In this document: one piece after another, positions 17,424-26,527 of the stretch
How positions within the stretch are numbered: the first letter of the stretch is position 1
How the letters are laid out: every line of letters starts with the position of its first letter
Origin: Methylotuvimicrobium buryatense 5G
GTDB taxonomy: Bacteria; Pseudomonadota; Gammaproteobacteria; Methylococcales; Methylomonadaceae
Length of the DNA: 64,000 nt
Direction: 5' to 3'
NCBI RefSeq assembly: GCF_000341735.1
Contig: NZ_KB455575.1
Location: 1,631,072 to 1,695,071 of the forward strand
Made by a program: the position numbers and the translations under genes
Notes under the pieces: generated by a model
What the model was told of the DNA's origin: nothing
The model's database searches: none
The model's input: only the letters and a program-made list of their open reading frames with translations

Positions 17424-18521
17424 TCAAGCCGTTAGCACGGAACGAATCACGCCGACGATGGTTTCGATGTTTTCATCCGACAAATTCGGACAAATCGGCA
17501 GCGCCATGCAGTTCGCGGCCACCGATTCGGTCACCGGCAGCGACACATCGGCATAGGCTTCCTTGAAGACATTTTGCCGATGCAAGGGCACGGGATAATA
17601 GATCGCGCAGCCGATTTGCTTATCTTGCAAGGCTTTCAGAACGTCATCTCGCCGGTCGCATAATAACGTGTATTGATGATAGACATGCTCTCCTAAGCCG
17701 TCTTCGTAAGGCACGGTCAACGGCAAATCGGCCATTAATTTCGAATATAAGTGAGCGGCGCGGCGGCGGCCTTGATTATATTGTTCGATGCGTTTCAATT
17801 TGACACGCAGCACCACGGCCTGCATGTCGTCGAGCCGGCTGTTATAGCCGATCGCGTCGTGATAATAGCGCACATCGGAGCCGTGATTGCGCAGCATTTT
17901 GACTTTCGCGGCAGTCTCGTCCGAATTTGTCGTGACCAGGCCGCCGTCGCCGAACGCACCGAGATTCTTACTCGGAAAAAAGCTAAACCCGGCTGCATTA
18001 CCGATACTGCCTGTTTGTTGACCGCCTATACGAGCACCGAACGATTGCGCACAATCTTCAATTAATTTCAGATGATGTTTGGCGCAAATTTCTTTGATTC
18101 TTGCCATATCGGCCGGCTGTCCGAACAAATGTACCGGCATCACTGCCTTGGTTTTCGGCGTAATCGCTTGCTCGATCGCTTCCGAGTCGATATTGAAGGT
18201 GCGAGGATCGATATCGACGAAGACCGGTTTTGCGCCGACATAGCAGATCGCCTCGGCCGTGGCAATGAATGTAAAAGCCGTTGTAATCACTTCATCGCCG
18301 GCGCCGATTCCTTCGGCGGCCAGAGCCAAATGCAGCGCATCGGTTCCTGAAGCCACACCGATGGCATGCTTGACCCCTAAATAATCGGCCGCTTCCTTCT
18401 CGAAGCCTTGAACATTAGGCCCCAATATGAAAGAACAATTTTCAATCGTTTGTGCAAGACCCTGCTCGATTTCATCTTTGATTTCGGCATATTGAGCTTG
18501 CAAATTTACCATAGGGATCAT
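17424..18521 (-). CDS. DegT/DnrJ/EryC1 sugar aminotransferase, GnnB-like
   Basis: This is a PLP enzyme that transaminates a keto sugar nucleotide with glutamate. The 365-aa protein has the PLP lysine at K185 (FFPSKNLGAFGDGG), ASGTDAL at 57-63 and EDCAQSFGA. WbpE/WlbC-type enzymes, which make 3-amino sugars, look very similar. Placement between a Gfo/Idh oxidoreductase and lpxB matches the gnnA-gnnB arrangement known near lpxA/lpxB in Acidithiobacillus, where the pair converts UDP-GlcNAc to its 3-amino form for amide-linked lipid A. I therefore favour GnnB; a WbpE-type O-antigen role is the alternative. The start MIPMVNLQAQY fits the family. Confidence 0.85.
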   Translation of the reverse strand: MIPMVNLQAQYAEIKDEIEQGLAQTIENCSFILGPNVQGFEKEAADYLGVKHAIGVASGTDALHLALAAEGIGAGDEVITTAFTFIATAEAICYVGAKPVFVDIDPRTFNIDSEAIEQAITPKTKAVMPVHLFGQPADMARIKEICAKHHLKLIEDCAQSFGARIGGQQTGSIGNAAGFSFFPSKNLGAFGDGGLVTTNSDETAAKVKMLRNHGSDVRYYHDAIGYNSRLDDMQAVVLRVKLKRIEQYNQGRRRAAHLYSKLMADLPLTVPYEDGLGEHVYHQYTLLCDRRDDVLKALQDKQIGCAIYYPVPLHRQNVFKEAYADVSLPVTESVAANCMALPICPNLSDENIETIVGVIRSVLTA

Positions 18522-18640
18522 GTCGATTAACGCCTCTTTGTAGAACTATAGATTTTTTAAACTTGAATCGCTCAGGCCGAATAAACCGGACAAAATCTGC
18601 GCGCCCATCTTGCGTAACTATTCAGTCCCCCGGAAATTAT

Positions 18641-18883
18641 CGTTCCCACGCTCTGCGTGGGAACGCCTGAGTACCGCTCCGGCGGTACGAGACGCTAGAG
18701 CGTCTCGGCCTTCATTCCCACGCCGGAGCGTCACTGCCATTAAGTTAAGGATTTTTCCGTTCGCCCTGAGCCTGTCGAAGGGTGAATGGAAAAATCCTGG
18801 GTCGATAAGTTAAGCCGTCCATGGTTCGACAGGCTCACCACGAACGGCTTAACTTAATGGCAGTGGCGCTCTGCGTGGGAACG
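18641..18883. repeat. Nested palindromic intergenic cluster
   Basis: This compound palindrome lies between the two sugar genes. Hairpins are at 18641-18665 (CGTTCCCACGC/GCGTGGGAACG), 18671-18688 (GTACCGC/GCGGTAC) and 18688-18707 (GAGACGC/GCGTCTC). A large outer stem pairs 18733-18749 (ACTGCCATTAAGTTAAG) with 18848-18864. An inner hairpin has GGATTTTTCC/GGAAAAATCC arms around GCCTGTCGAAGGG. The remaining part of 18522-18914 shows nothing else. The cluster could attenuate gnnA-to-gnnB read-through. Confidence 0.85.
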
Positions 18884-18914
18884 ATAGGGGGTGTGAATAA
18901 TTACCATCTTGCTG

Positions 18915-19850
18915 TTATTTATTCAACGCCTTGGAAATTTCCAATGCTGTCGCCAACGCGCGTCTACCGGCCTCACCCGGTACCAGCGGGTTACTTCCTG
19001 TATGAATGCAATTGACGAAATGTTTGATTTCCTCAAGCAACGCATCGCCGTTTTCGAACACCGACTCTTCGGTTAATATTTCGGGAATACCGGGAAACAT
19101 TTCTTTGGGGCCGGTTTTATGCTTGGTCAGCACTCGATTTTGGAAATCGACCGAGATATAAGAACTCGGTCTGAACATGCGCATTTTGCGCTCCATTTTC
19201 ATACTAATTCGGCTGGCAGTGACATTCGCAACGCATCCCGTCTTGAATACCAGTCGGGCATTGGCGATATCGATATCGGAAGTCAAAACCGACGTACCGC
19301 TCGCGTCGATCCGCTCGACTTCGGAATCGACCAAGGCCAAAATGATATCGATGTCGTGAATCATTAAATCCAGCACGACGCTAACATCGTTGGCGCGCGG
19401 ATTGAATGGAGACAAGCGGTGCGATTCAATAAAAAGCGGTTTTTCCTCCGCTTGCCCAAGACCTAGCACAGCCGGGTTAAAGCGCTCCAGGTGACCGACT
19501 TGCAAAATGACTTTGTTGCGCTCGGCAATGGCGATCAAGTCATCGGCTTCATCGACCGTCACGGTAATCGGCTTTTCGACCAGCACATGCGCGCCGGATT
19601 CGAGAAAATCTTTGGCAACCCGATGATGCAAGGTCGTCGGCACAACGATACTGACCGCATCAACCTGACCCAACAAAGACTGATATTCGGTCAAGGCCCT
19701 TGCACCATGTTTTTCAGCGACATTGCGCGCGGCCGTTTCGTTAATATCGACGACTGCCGTCAATTCGCAATCGGGCAGTGATGCATATTTCTCGGCATGA
19801 AACTTACCGAGATAACCGGTTCCAATAACCGCACATTTTAATTTTTTCAT
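18915..19850 (-). CDS. Gfo/Idh/MocA sugar-nucleotide oxidoreductase, GnnA-like
   Basis: This NAD(P)-dependent dehydrogenase has a Rossmann fold at the N-terminus (VIGTGYLGKFHAE, 8-20), the EKP motif at 92-94 and a C-terminal substrate domain containing GHLERFNP and HDIDIILALV. It has 311 residues, typical of the family. By context it would oxidise the 3-OH of UDP-GlcNAc, giving the keto sugar used by the adjacent aminotransferase. The same strand continues to the aminotransferase and lpxB, but about 390 bp of palindromes separate them, so co-transcription is possible rather than certain. Confidence 0.83.
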   Translation of the reverse strand: MKKLKCAVIGTGYLGKFHAEKYASLPDCELTAVVDINETAARNVAEKHGARALTEYQSLLGQVDAVSIVVPTTLHHRVAKDFLESGAHVLVEKPITVTVDEADDLIAIAERNKVILQVGHLERFNPAVLGLGQAEEKPLFIESHRLSPFNPRANDVSVVLDLMIHDIDIILALVDSEVERIDASGTSVLTSDIDIANARLVFKTGCVANVTASRISMKMERKMRMFRPSSYISVDFQNRVLTKHKTGPKEMFPGIPEILTEESVFENGDALLEEIKHFVNCIHTGSNPLVPGEAGRRALATALEISKALNK

Positions 19851-19956
19851 AGTGCCAACTAAAATTCTCGTCAGACAGCAACGCTACCGCATACTTCGCG
19901 TTCCTGTGAATTATGTAAATGATGCATTGTAGACTATTACGTTTAATCCATGAAAT

Positions 19957-20170
19957 CAGCAATTCCCAGTTTGAGCAGTTTCGCCGATTTTAGGGTGTGG
20001 GGTATGCCTGTCGAGGAACGCCGTAAACCCATCCATGGGGGCTTGGCGGCAGCTCGAACGCCAAGGATGGCGTGAATGCAGATTTTGCAGGAGCAAAAAT
20101 CTGCCCTGCTGCCGACATCCTCGCCAAGCATACCCCACACCCTTTTTGATCTCCAAATTGGGAATTGCTG
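19957..20170 (-). repeat. MITE-like element, CAGCAATTCCCA family, copy 1
   Basis: This 214-bp element is bounded by perfect 12-bp inverted repeats CAGCAATTCCCA/TGGGAATTGCTG and flanked by the 9-bp direct repeat CCATGAAAT (19948-19956 and 20171-20179), read as a target duplication. The interior pairs GGGTGTGGGGTATGC with GCATACCCCACACCC. Relative to the second copy it carries about 50 extra bases in the centre. It sits between the divergent GnnA-like and phosphoketolase genes; 20180-20340 must hold the xfp promoter, but no clear box is visible. Confidence 0.88.
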
Positions 20171-20368
20171 CCATGAAATGGACTTTTACAAAGCGTCAAG
20201 CAATATGCTTCAGTCACAAGAGTCATCACGCACATCGACGTCCGACAACATTAAAACGGTCACATTGTGGTCATATCTGCGTTATATTGTAGCCATGGAC
20301 CTGAAAATTAAGTTGGATCGCTAGTTTCCAGGAATTCTCGGACAAACCCTAAAACTTAGGAGTAACTT

Positions 20369-22759
20369 ATGAGCACTGAAATTTCAACATCCGTCTCCGA
20401 CCCCCTCGATGCCGAAGAATTAAGAAAAATCGATGCTTGGTGGCGCGCCTGCAATTATTTGTCGGTCGGCATGATTTATCTCCGAGCTAATCCTCTCCTG
20501 AAAGAACCCTTGTCGACCGAACATGTCAAACATCGTTTATTAGGCCACTGGGGAGCCAGTCCCGCGTTGTCGTTTGCCTGGGCGCATCTCAATCGTTTGA
20601 TTAAACGTGACGAGCTCGATGTGATTTTTATCGCCGGTCCCGGTCATGGAGCCCCCGGCGTTTTAGGGCCGAGTTACTTGGAAGGCACCTATTCCGAAGT
20701 CTATCCCGATAAAAGCGAAGACACGGAAGGCATGCGTAAATTCTTCAAACAATTTTCATTCCCGGGCCAGATCGGCTCGCATGTCACGCCGGAAACGCCC
20801 GGTTCGATCCATGAAGGCGGCGAATTGGGCTACAGTCTCGCACATGCCTACGGCGCAGCATTCGACAATCCGGATTTGATCGTCGCCTGTGTGGTCGGAG
20901 ACGGCGAGGCGGAAACAGGGCCATTGGCGACTGCTTGGCATTCGAATAAATTCTTGAATCCGATACGCGACGGCGCGGTCTTGCCCATTCTCAATCTGAA
21001 TGGCTACAAAATCGCCAATCCGACAATTCTTGCCCGCATCAGTCACGAAGAACTGGAGGCCATGTTTATCGGTTATGGTTACCGGCCCTATTTCGTCGAA
21101 GGCAGCGATCCGGCAGAAATGCATCAAAAAATGGCTTCCGTTGTTGATGAAGCCATCGCCGAAATCAAAACCATTCAAAAGTCCGCCCGAGAAAGCGGAA
21201 TCGCAGAGCGCCCGCGCTGGCCGATGATCGTGTTACGGTCTCCGAAAGGCTGGACCGGACCGAAAACAATCAACGGCCATCAATCCGAAGGCTCGTGGCG
21301 ATCTCATCAAGTGCCCTTTGCCGACGCTGGCACCAGTTCGTCCGGCTTGCGCTTACTGGAGGAATGGCTGCAAAGCTATCGACCGGAAGAGCTATTCGAC
21401 GACAACGGCCGCTTAGTGGCAGAACTCAGAGAACTTTCTCCACAAGGCCAGCGCCGAATGAGCGCCAATCTTCACGCCAACGGCGGCTTATTGCGCAAGG
21501 CGCTCAAATTACCCGATTTTCGAGACTATGCGGTCGAAGTCAACCGGCTCGGCCAAGCCGAACATGAAAACACCAAGCCGCTGGGCGAATTCTTAAGGGA
21601 CGTTCTAAAAAACAACATGAACAATTTCCGGATTTTCGGTCCGGACGAAACCGCATCGAACCGCTTGCAAGCGGTCTATGGAGCGTCCAAAAAGACTTGG
21701 ATGGCGGATTTTTTACCCGAAGACGAAGACGGCGGCGAATTGAGCCGGGACGGGCGCGTCATGGAAATGCTCTCCGAACATACCCTGGTCGGCTGGCTTG
21801 AAGGCTACTTGCTGACCGGCCGGCACGGTTTTTTCCATACCTACGAAGCCTTCGCCCACGTCGTCGATTCGATGTTCAACCAACATGCAAAATGGCTCGA
21901 CACCAGTAAAAACCATGTGCCATGGCGAGCGAAAGTATCTTCGCAAAATATCTTGTTGTCCTCGACCGTCTGGCGTCAGGATCATAACGGCTTCTCGCAC
22001 CAAGACCCCGGCTTTATCGATCTGGTCACGAACAAAAGCCCATCGGTGACCCGCGTCTATTTGCCGCCCGATGCGAACACCCTGCTTTCGGTTGCCGATC
22101 ATTGCCTGCGTTCGACCGACTATATCAACGTCATAGTCGCGGACAAGCAAAAGCATCTTCAGTTTTTGACGATCGAAGAAGCGATTGTGCACTGCACCAA
22201 GGGTGTCGGACTTTGGGAACGCGCCAGTAACGACCAAGGTCAAGACCCGGACGTAGTCATGGCTTGCTGCGGCGATGTCGCAACCTTGGAAGCGCTGGCC
22301 GCAACGGCCATTCTGCGTGAGCATCTACCGGATTTGAAAGTCCGTTTTGTCAATGTGGTCGATTTATTCAAACTGCAACCGAACACCGAACATCCTCACG
22401 GTTTAAGTCATCGCGAATTCGATAGCCTATTTACGGTCGACAAACCGGTCATTTTCAATTTCCACGGCTATCCCTGGTTGATTCACAAATTGGCCTATCG
22501 CTTCAAGAATCATGAAAATCTGCATGTGCGGGGCTATAAAGAACGCGGCAATATCAATACACCCATGGAGCTTGCGATTCTGAACGAAGTCGATCGCTTC
22601 AATCTAGTCATCGATGTCATCGACCGGGTTCCGAAATTGCAAATCAGGGCGGCCCATCTCAAGGAGCTCATGAAAAACGAAATCATCGAGAATCTTCGTT
22701 ATGCGCATCAACACGGCACCGATAAACCCGAAATCACCGGTTGGCAATGGCCGTTTTAA
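20369..22759 (+). CDS. xfp: Phosphoketolase (xylulose-5-phosphate/fructose-6-phosphate)
   Basis: This TPP enzyme cleaves xylulose-5-P or fructose-6-P with phosphate into acetyl-phosphate and an aldose phosphate. The 796-aa length is typical. Motifs are [19 protein letters not shown], the TPP/Mg motif [36 protein letters not shown] and the C-terminal [12 protein letters not shown] and [16 protein letters not shown] ribosome site (TAGGAG) precedes the ATG. With acetate kinase just downstream it forms a route from sugar phosphates to acetate and ATP, described for methanotrophs that use the ribulose monophosphate cycle. Confidence 0.97.
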   Translation: MSTEISTSVSDPLDAEELRKIDAWWRACNYLSVGMIYLRANPLLKEPLSTEHVKHRLLGHWGASPALSFAWAHLNRLIKRDELDVIFIAGPGHGAPGVLGPSYLEGTYSEVYPDKSEDTEGMRKFFKQFSFPGQIGSHVTPETPGSIHEGGELGYSLAHAYGAAFDNPDLIVACVVGDGEAETGPLATAWHSNKFLNPIRDGAVLPILNLNGYKIANPTILARISHEELEAMFIGYGYRPYFVEGSDPAEMHQKMASVVDEAIAEIKTIQKSARESGIAERPRWPMIVLRSPKGWTGPKTINGHQSEGSWRSHQVPFADAGTSSSGLRLLEEWLQSYRPEELFDDNGRLVAELRELSPQGQRRMSANLHANGGLLRKALKLPDFRDYAVEVNRLGQAEHENTKPLGEFLRDVLKNNMNNFRIFGPDETASNRLQAVYGASKKTWMADFLPEDEDGGELSRDGRVMEMLSEHTLVGWLEGYLLTGRHGFFHTYEAFAHVVDSMFNQHAKWLDTSKNHVPWRAKVSSQNILLSSTVWRQDHNGFSHQDPGFIDLVTNKSPSVTRVYLPPDANTLLSVADHCLRSTDYINVIVADKQKHLQFLTIEEAIVHCTKGVGLWERASNDQGQDPDVVMACCGDVATLEALAATAILREHLPDLKVRFVNVVDLFKLQPNTEHPHGLSHREFDSLFTVDKPVIFNFHGYPWLIHKLAYRFKNHENLHVRGYKERGNINTPMELAILNEVDRFNLVIDVIDRVPKLQIRAAHLKELMKNEIIENLRYAHQHGTDKPEITGWQWPF

Positions 22760-22790
22760 CAGTAATCCTGAAAAGAGCAGTTGGCCTATG

Positions 22791-22913
22791 TTGTAGACCG
22801 TTCGTGCTGAGCCAAGTCGAAGCATGAAGGGTCTACAATACTTTCACCGGACTGGTGAAGCCTCAAACTACCGTTCACCCTTCGACAAGGCTCTCCTGAG
22901 CGTAGCCGAAGGG
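22791..22913. repeat. Two hairpins downstream of phosphoketolase
   Basis: The first, 22791-22838, pairs TTGTAGACC with GGTCTACAA around a GTGCTGAGCC loop. The second, 22878-22913, pairs CCCTTCG with CGAAGGG and is followed after some bases by a short T run at 22928-22932. The second may contribute to termination. Confidence 0.65.
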
Positions 22914-22946
22914 GCTCTCAACAGCTCTTTTTAGGGTAATGACAAA

Positions 22947-23180
22947 CCTGATTAGCAAGATGCTTCAGCTTGCTGAAGCCAATTGTCCGAGCAGAGGCAT
23001 AAGTATCTACACAATTTTTCTGCGGGACGGGTTATTTAACCCGTCCCCAACGTTTCGGTTTGCCCTAAACATTTCGGCTAACTTCGGCCAAAGTCAAAAC
23101 GTTTAGGACGGGATTACAAACCCCGTCCTGCTAGGGATATGCTGGTTTTTGGGCTTTAGCTGAAGAAACTTGCTAATCAG
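22947..23180. repeat. REP-like copies flanking a GACGGG palindromic element
   Basis: Inverted REP-like copies at 22947-22988 and 23151-23180 bracket the element 23021-23135. That element starts with the palindrome GGGACGGGTTATTTAACCCG, contains AACGTTTCGG-type motifs and ends ACGGG...CCCGT. Related elements are at 32190-32268 and 37565-37679. It lies between xfp and ackA, so the two may not share one transcript. Confidence 0.8.
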
Positions 23181-23224
23181 ATTTTTATTTGTAAAACGGC
23201 GTTTACCAAAATCATTTTAAGGAT

Positions 23225-24430
23225 ATGACAATACCAAACGGCAATATTCTCGTTATCAACAGCGGCAGTTCCTCAATTAAGTATCGATTGATTGCTCTGC
23301 CGCAAGAGCAGGTACTGGCAGACGGCTTGCTGGAACGCATCGGAGACCAGAAAAGCAGGATCATTCATAGAGCCGACGATTCGGGTCGTTTATATGAAAT
23401 CAAGCAGTCGGTCGCCGCTGCCGATCATCACCAAGCCTTCAAGGCAGTCTTCGAGATTTTGGGCGAAAATTGCCCGGTCGATGCAATAGGCCACCGCGTC
23501 GTACATGGCGGTGACCGGTTCTCCGGCCCTGCCTTGGTCGATGACGATACGATAGCGTCGATGCGCGCGCTCTGCCGAATAGCGCCGCTGCACAATCCGG
23601 TAAACTTGCTTGGCATCGAGAGCTGCTTGGCTCATTTCCCGGGAGTACCTCAGGTGGCGGTATTCGATACGGCATTTCACCAAACGATGCCGCCCCACGC
23701 CTATCGTTATGCGATTCCGGAAACTTGGTATAGCGATTACGGCATACGCCGATTCGGTTTTCACGGCACCTCTCATCATTATGTGGCGAGACGGGCCGCC
23801 GAATTTATCGGGAAACCTTTCGATCGCAGCCATCTGATTACTTTGCATTTGGGCAATGGCGCGAGCGCAACGGCGATTGCAAACGGCCGTTCCATCGATA
23901 CATCGATGGGATTTACGCCCTTGGAAGGTCTTGTGATGGGCACGCGTAGCGGCGATTTGGACCCGGCAATACCGCTATTTGTCGAACAAACCGAAAATAC
24001 CGACACGAACGTAATCGACCGGGCATTGAACCGCGAATCCGGATTAAAAGGCTTATGTGGTACCAGCGACTTAAGAACCGTGCTCGAACAAACAAATGCA
24101 GGCGATGAACGAGCCCGCTTGGCTCTCGATCTGTATTGCTATCGAATCAAGAAATATATCGGCGCTTACTACGCGGTACTCGGCGAAGTCGACGCTCTGG
24201 TTTTTACCGGCGGCGTCGGCGAAAACGCGGCCGAAGTGCGCCGTTTAGCCTGCGAAGGCCTGTCGCGTCTCGGCATCACTATTGATGAAGCGGCCAATAG
24301 CGACGTGACCGGAGCTATCGCCGAAATCGGACATCCCGAAAGTCGAACCCGTATTCTAGTCATTAAAACTGACGAAGAATTGCAAATTGCCCGGGAAACC
24401 ATGGTTGTACTTGATAAAGATCACGCATGA
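23225..24430 (+). CDS. ackA: Acetate kinase
   Basis: AckA converts acetyl-phosphate and ADP to acetate and ATP, reversibly. The 401-aa protein has the N-terminal VINSGSSSIKY, GHRVVHGG, FDTAFH, GFHGTSHHYV, LHLGNGASA and VFTGGVGENA motifs of the ASKHA fold. A GGA-type ribosome site sits right before the ATG (AAGGATATG). It directly follows phosphoketolase on the same strand, separated by repeats, and would process the acetyl-phosphate made there. Confidence 0.97.
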   Translation: MTIPNGNILVINSGSSSIKYRLIALPQEQVLADGLLERIGDQKSRIIHRADDSGRLYEIKQSVAAADHHQAFKAVFEILGENCPVDAIGHRVVHGGDRFSGPALVDDDTIASMRALCRIAPLHNPVNLLGIESCLAHFPGVPQVAVFDTAFHQTMPPHAYRYAIPETWYSDYGIRRFGFHGTSHHYVARRAAEFIGKPFDRSHLITLHLGNGASATAIANGRSIDTSMGFTPLEGLVMGTRSGDLDPAIPLFVEQTENTDTNVIDRALNRESGLKGLCGTSDLRTVLEQTNAGDERARLALDLYCYRIKKYIGAYYAVLGEVDALVFTGGVGENAAEVRRLACEGLSRLGITIDEAANSDVTGAIAEIGHPESRTRILVIKTDEELQIARETMVVLDKDHA

Positions 24431-24469
24431 AAATATTTAGACTGAACGGTTTACCGGGCACCCAACACC

Positions 24470-24550
24470 ATGGAAAAATTCTTCAACACGTTAGGTCCCA
24501 TAAAAGCGGCCATGCATTATTATATTCCGCCGCTGGATCGCATCGATTGA
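24470..24550 (+). pseudogene. 5' remnant of an AAA-type ATPase gene
   Basis: A 26-codon frame, MEKFFNTLGPIKAAMHYYIP followed by PLDRID, resembles the N-terminus of AAA ATPases of the archaeal/bacterial type that precedes the Walker A box. It ends at a stop, and a palindromic repeat follows, so only the beginning survives. Recognition rests on memory of that N-terminal motif and needs a search. Confidence 0.4.
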
Positions 24551-24574
24551 CCTAAAATTCAACACATAGCTTAC

Positions 24575-24725
24575 GTAGGATGGGTAGAGGCGGAAGCCGA
24601 AACCCATCGTTTCAACCCCACCACCGAATCTCTCGCCGAACGGATTTTTAAATCCAGCCGCAATAGTTTCCTGCCGTTTGCGGGGTCTCCATGATGGGTT
24701 TCCGCTTCGCTCCTACCCATCCTAC
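24575..24725. repeat. 151-bp inverted-repeat element with GTAGGATGGGT ends
   Basis: The outer arms GTAGGATGGGTAGAG and its complement CTCCTACCCATCCTAC bracket a GAAACCCATC/GATGGGTTTC inner pair. It is a MITE-like intergenic repeat. A degenerate TTTCCTC-type heptamer tract follows to 24760. Confidence 0.75.
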
Positions 24726-24760
24726 TGCCTCTTTCATCTTTCCCCTTTCTTCTTTCCTCT

Positions 24761-25609
24761 TTAACCTAAATCAAACATCTCCCCATAACCCTCCCGATAA
24801 GTCGGGTATTTAAACCGAAACCCCAAGGTCTTCAAGCGACTATTCCGACATCGTTTATTTTGATCTGGAACATTATCGGCAGGTTTTGCGATCGGCGGTT
24901 GGCTGTTCATTTGTTGAGCGAGCCATGAAATCACGTCCCACATCGGCGCGGGATTGTCGTCGCTGGCCAAATAAAAATTGTCCAGATGCCCTCCTTCGAT
25001 ATGCTTTTTCATTAAAAAAGCCAACACAGCCGCGCAATCATCTTGGTGAATTCGGTTCGTGTAATAAGGCGGGTCGACTTGAATGGCGGCTTGCCGCGAC
25101 GCCATTTGTAAAAGGCGCTCTCTACCCGGGCCGTAAATACCGGAAAACCGAACGACGACCGCGCCGGGATCATGCTCCAACAGCTTTTGCTCGGCCTTAC
25201 GGATGATTTGCCCGGTTACGGTATTCGGTTGGGCATCCGAAGATTCATCCACCCATTCACCCGCTGTTTGCCCGTAAACGCCGGTGGATGAAACAAAAAA
25301 CCATTGCGGCATGCGGCCGTCGGCTTTAAATCGTTGTATCAGATTGTTCAATGCCGTATCGAAAACGGCACGATAGGCTTCGGCATCGCGTCCGCCGGGC
25401 GTTGGTAAGTAGAGCACTTGGTCAAAATCGCAATCGATCCGTTCGAGATCCTCAGGCCGTGTCAGGTCGGCTTTGATAAAACGCGTTCCGCCATCATTCC
25501 TCATAGGCGGATTTCTTTTAAGGCCGAAAACCTGATAATGATTGCTATAGAGGATCGAGGCGAGCCTAGCGCCGATGTCGCCGTAACCGGCAATCAGTAA
25601 TTTTGTCAT
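24761..25609 (-). CDS. NAD-dependent epimerase/dehydratase family protein (YeeZ-like)
   Basis: This is an atypical extended short-chain dehydrogenase of 282 aa. The nucleotide-binding start is LLIAGYGDIGARLA (4-17), and the active-site region is FVSSTGVYGQTAGEWVDES, with the SxxxYGQ pattern in place of the classical YxxxK; RFSGIYGPGRERLL follows. The substrate is unknown. It is 4 bp from the TauE-type exporter gene, so it is the last gene of the persulfide dioxygenase operon, although no functional link is obvious. Its 3' end abuts a heptanucleotide tract. Confidence 0.85.
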   Translation of the reverse strand: MTKLLIAGYGDIGARLASILYSNHYQVFGLKRNPPMRNDGGTRFIKADLTRPEDLERIDCDFDQVLYLPTPGGRDAEAYRAVFDTALNNLIQRFKADGRMPQWFFVSSTGVYGQTAGEWVDESSDAQPNTVTGQIIRKAEQKLLEHDPGAVVVRFSGIYGPGRERLLQMASRQAAIQVDPPYYTNRIHQDDCAAVLAFLMKKHIEGGHLDNFYLASDDNPAPMWDVISWLAQQMNSQPPIAKPADNVPDQNKRCRNSRLKTLGFRFKYPTYREGYGEMFDLG

Positions 25610-25613
25610 CGCT

Positions 25614-26525
25614 TTAAGTAGATTTGTTACTTCGAAATGAATGTAAAAAAAGCCAAAGCCGGTAGAAAAGCATAATTGCTATCATTGCCAACCCGCCGAA
25701 TAAAAAATCCTGATGTTTTTGAGCTAACTGGCGGATTTGCTCAATCATGGCCATATCCGTTTCACGATAGAGGATAAAACTGCCCAACCCCAAAACGAAC
25801 AAGCCGAAGGCCGGTTTTAGATATCGACTGTCGATTTTGCTGGAAGCAAAACTTCCGATTAAGCTACCGAGTATTGCAAAACCTGCGACCAAAGCTGTTA
25901 ATTCTATATCGATATGCATGTGATCGGCATGACCTGCCAACGCGGCGCCGGCTTGCAGCACGATGATGAACAAAGAAGTACCGATAGCGGCGTGCATCGG
26001 CAGACCTGCCAAAAAATTCAGCGCCGGAACCAGCAAAAAGCCGCCGCCGACACCGACCAAGCCGGTCACGAACCCAACCAAAAAACCGTCGAACAAAATC
26101 GCCATGACCGGCAAATGAATCTTACAAAGATTTTTCGAAGTATCGGTCTCCTCTACGGCGACTTCAGACACCCCCCGTTTTCCCCTTAACATTGAAAACG
26201 AAGCCATAATCATCACGACAGCAAACAGCACCAATAAAATCGGACCGGGAATAAAAGCGGAACTGCGCCCGCCCAAAAAAGCGCCGGCCATACCGGCCGC
26301 ACCGAACGTGAAACCGGTTTTCCAGCACACGAAGCCATGCCTCGCATGATTGATTACTGCAATGATGCTGGTCAAACCGACCACGACCAAAGAAGTGACG
26401 ATCGCATCTTTAGCCGATAAATCGACTACATAAACCAGCACCGGTACGGTTAGAATCGAACCGCCGCCGCCCAACAAACCGAGCAGAATGCCGATCAGTG
26501 TCGCCAGCGCGATCAACAAGTACAT
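25614..26525 (-). CDS. TauE/SafE-family membrane exporter
   Basis: The 303-aa inner-membrane protein has about eight transmembrane helices, the glycine-rich LLGLLGGGGSILTVPVL of the first TauE repeat, and GLVGVGGGFLLVPAL of the second. A cytosolic loop near 115-135 separates them. Family members export sulfite or other small organosulfur anions. It lies 2 bp downstream of the persulfide dioxygenase gene, whose product is sulfite, which makes sulfite export the likely role. Confidence 0.9.
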   Translation of the reverse strand: MYLLIALATLIGILLGLLGGGGSILTVPVLVYVVDLSAKDAIVTSLVVVGLTSIIAVINHARHGFVCWKTGFTFGAAGMAGAFLGGRSSAFIPGPILLVLFAVVMIMASFSMLRGKRGVSEVAVEETDTSKNLCKIHLPVMAILFDGFLVGFVTGLVGVGGGFLLVPALNFLAGLPMHAAIGTSLFIIVLQAGAALAGHADHMHIDIELTALVAGFAILGSLIGSFASSKIDSRYLKPAFGLFVLGLGSFILYRETDMAMIEQIRQLAQKHQDFLFGGLAMIAIMLFYRLWLFLHSFRSNKST

Positions 26526-26527
26526 GA

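Noticed and set aside
18641-18883. Riboswitch or structured regulatory RNA before the aminotransferase
   Set aside because: The hairpins match widespread intergenic palindromes and not a known aptamer; similar sequences occur elsewhere without matching gene context.
19943-20324. Several overlapping 65-85 codon frames on both strands
   Set aside because: They are products of the palindromic CAGCAATTCCCA element, which reads open in several frames.
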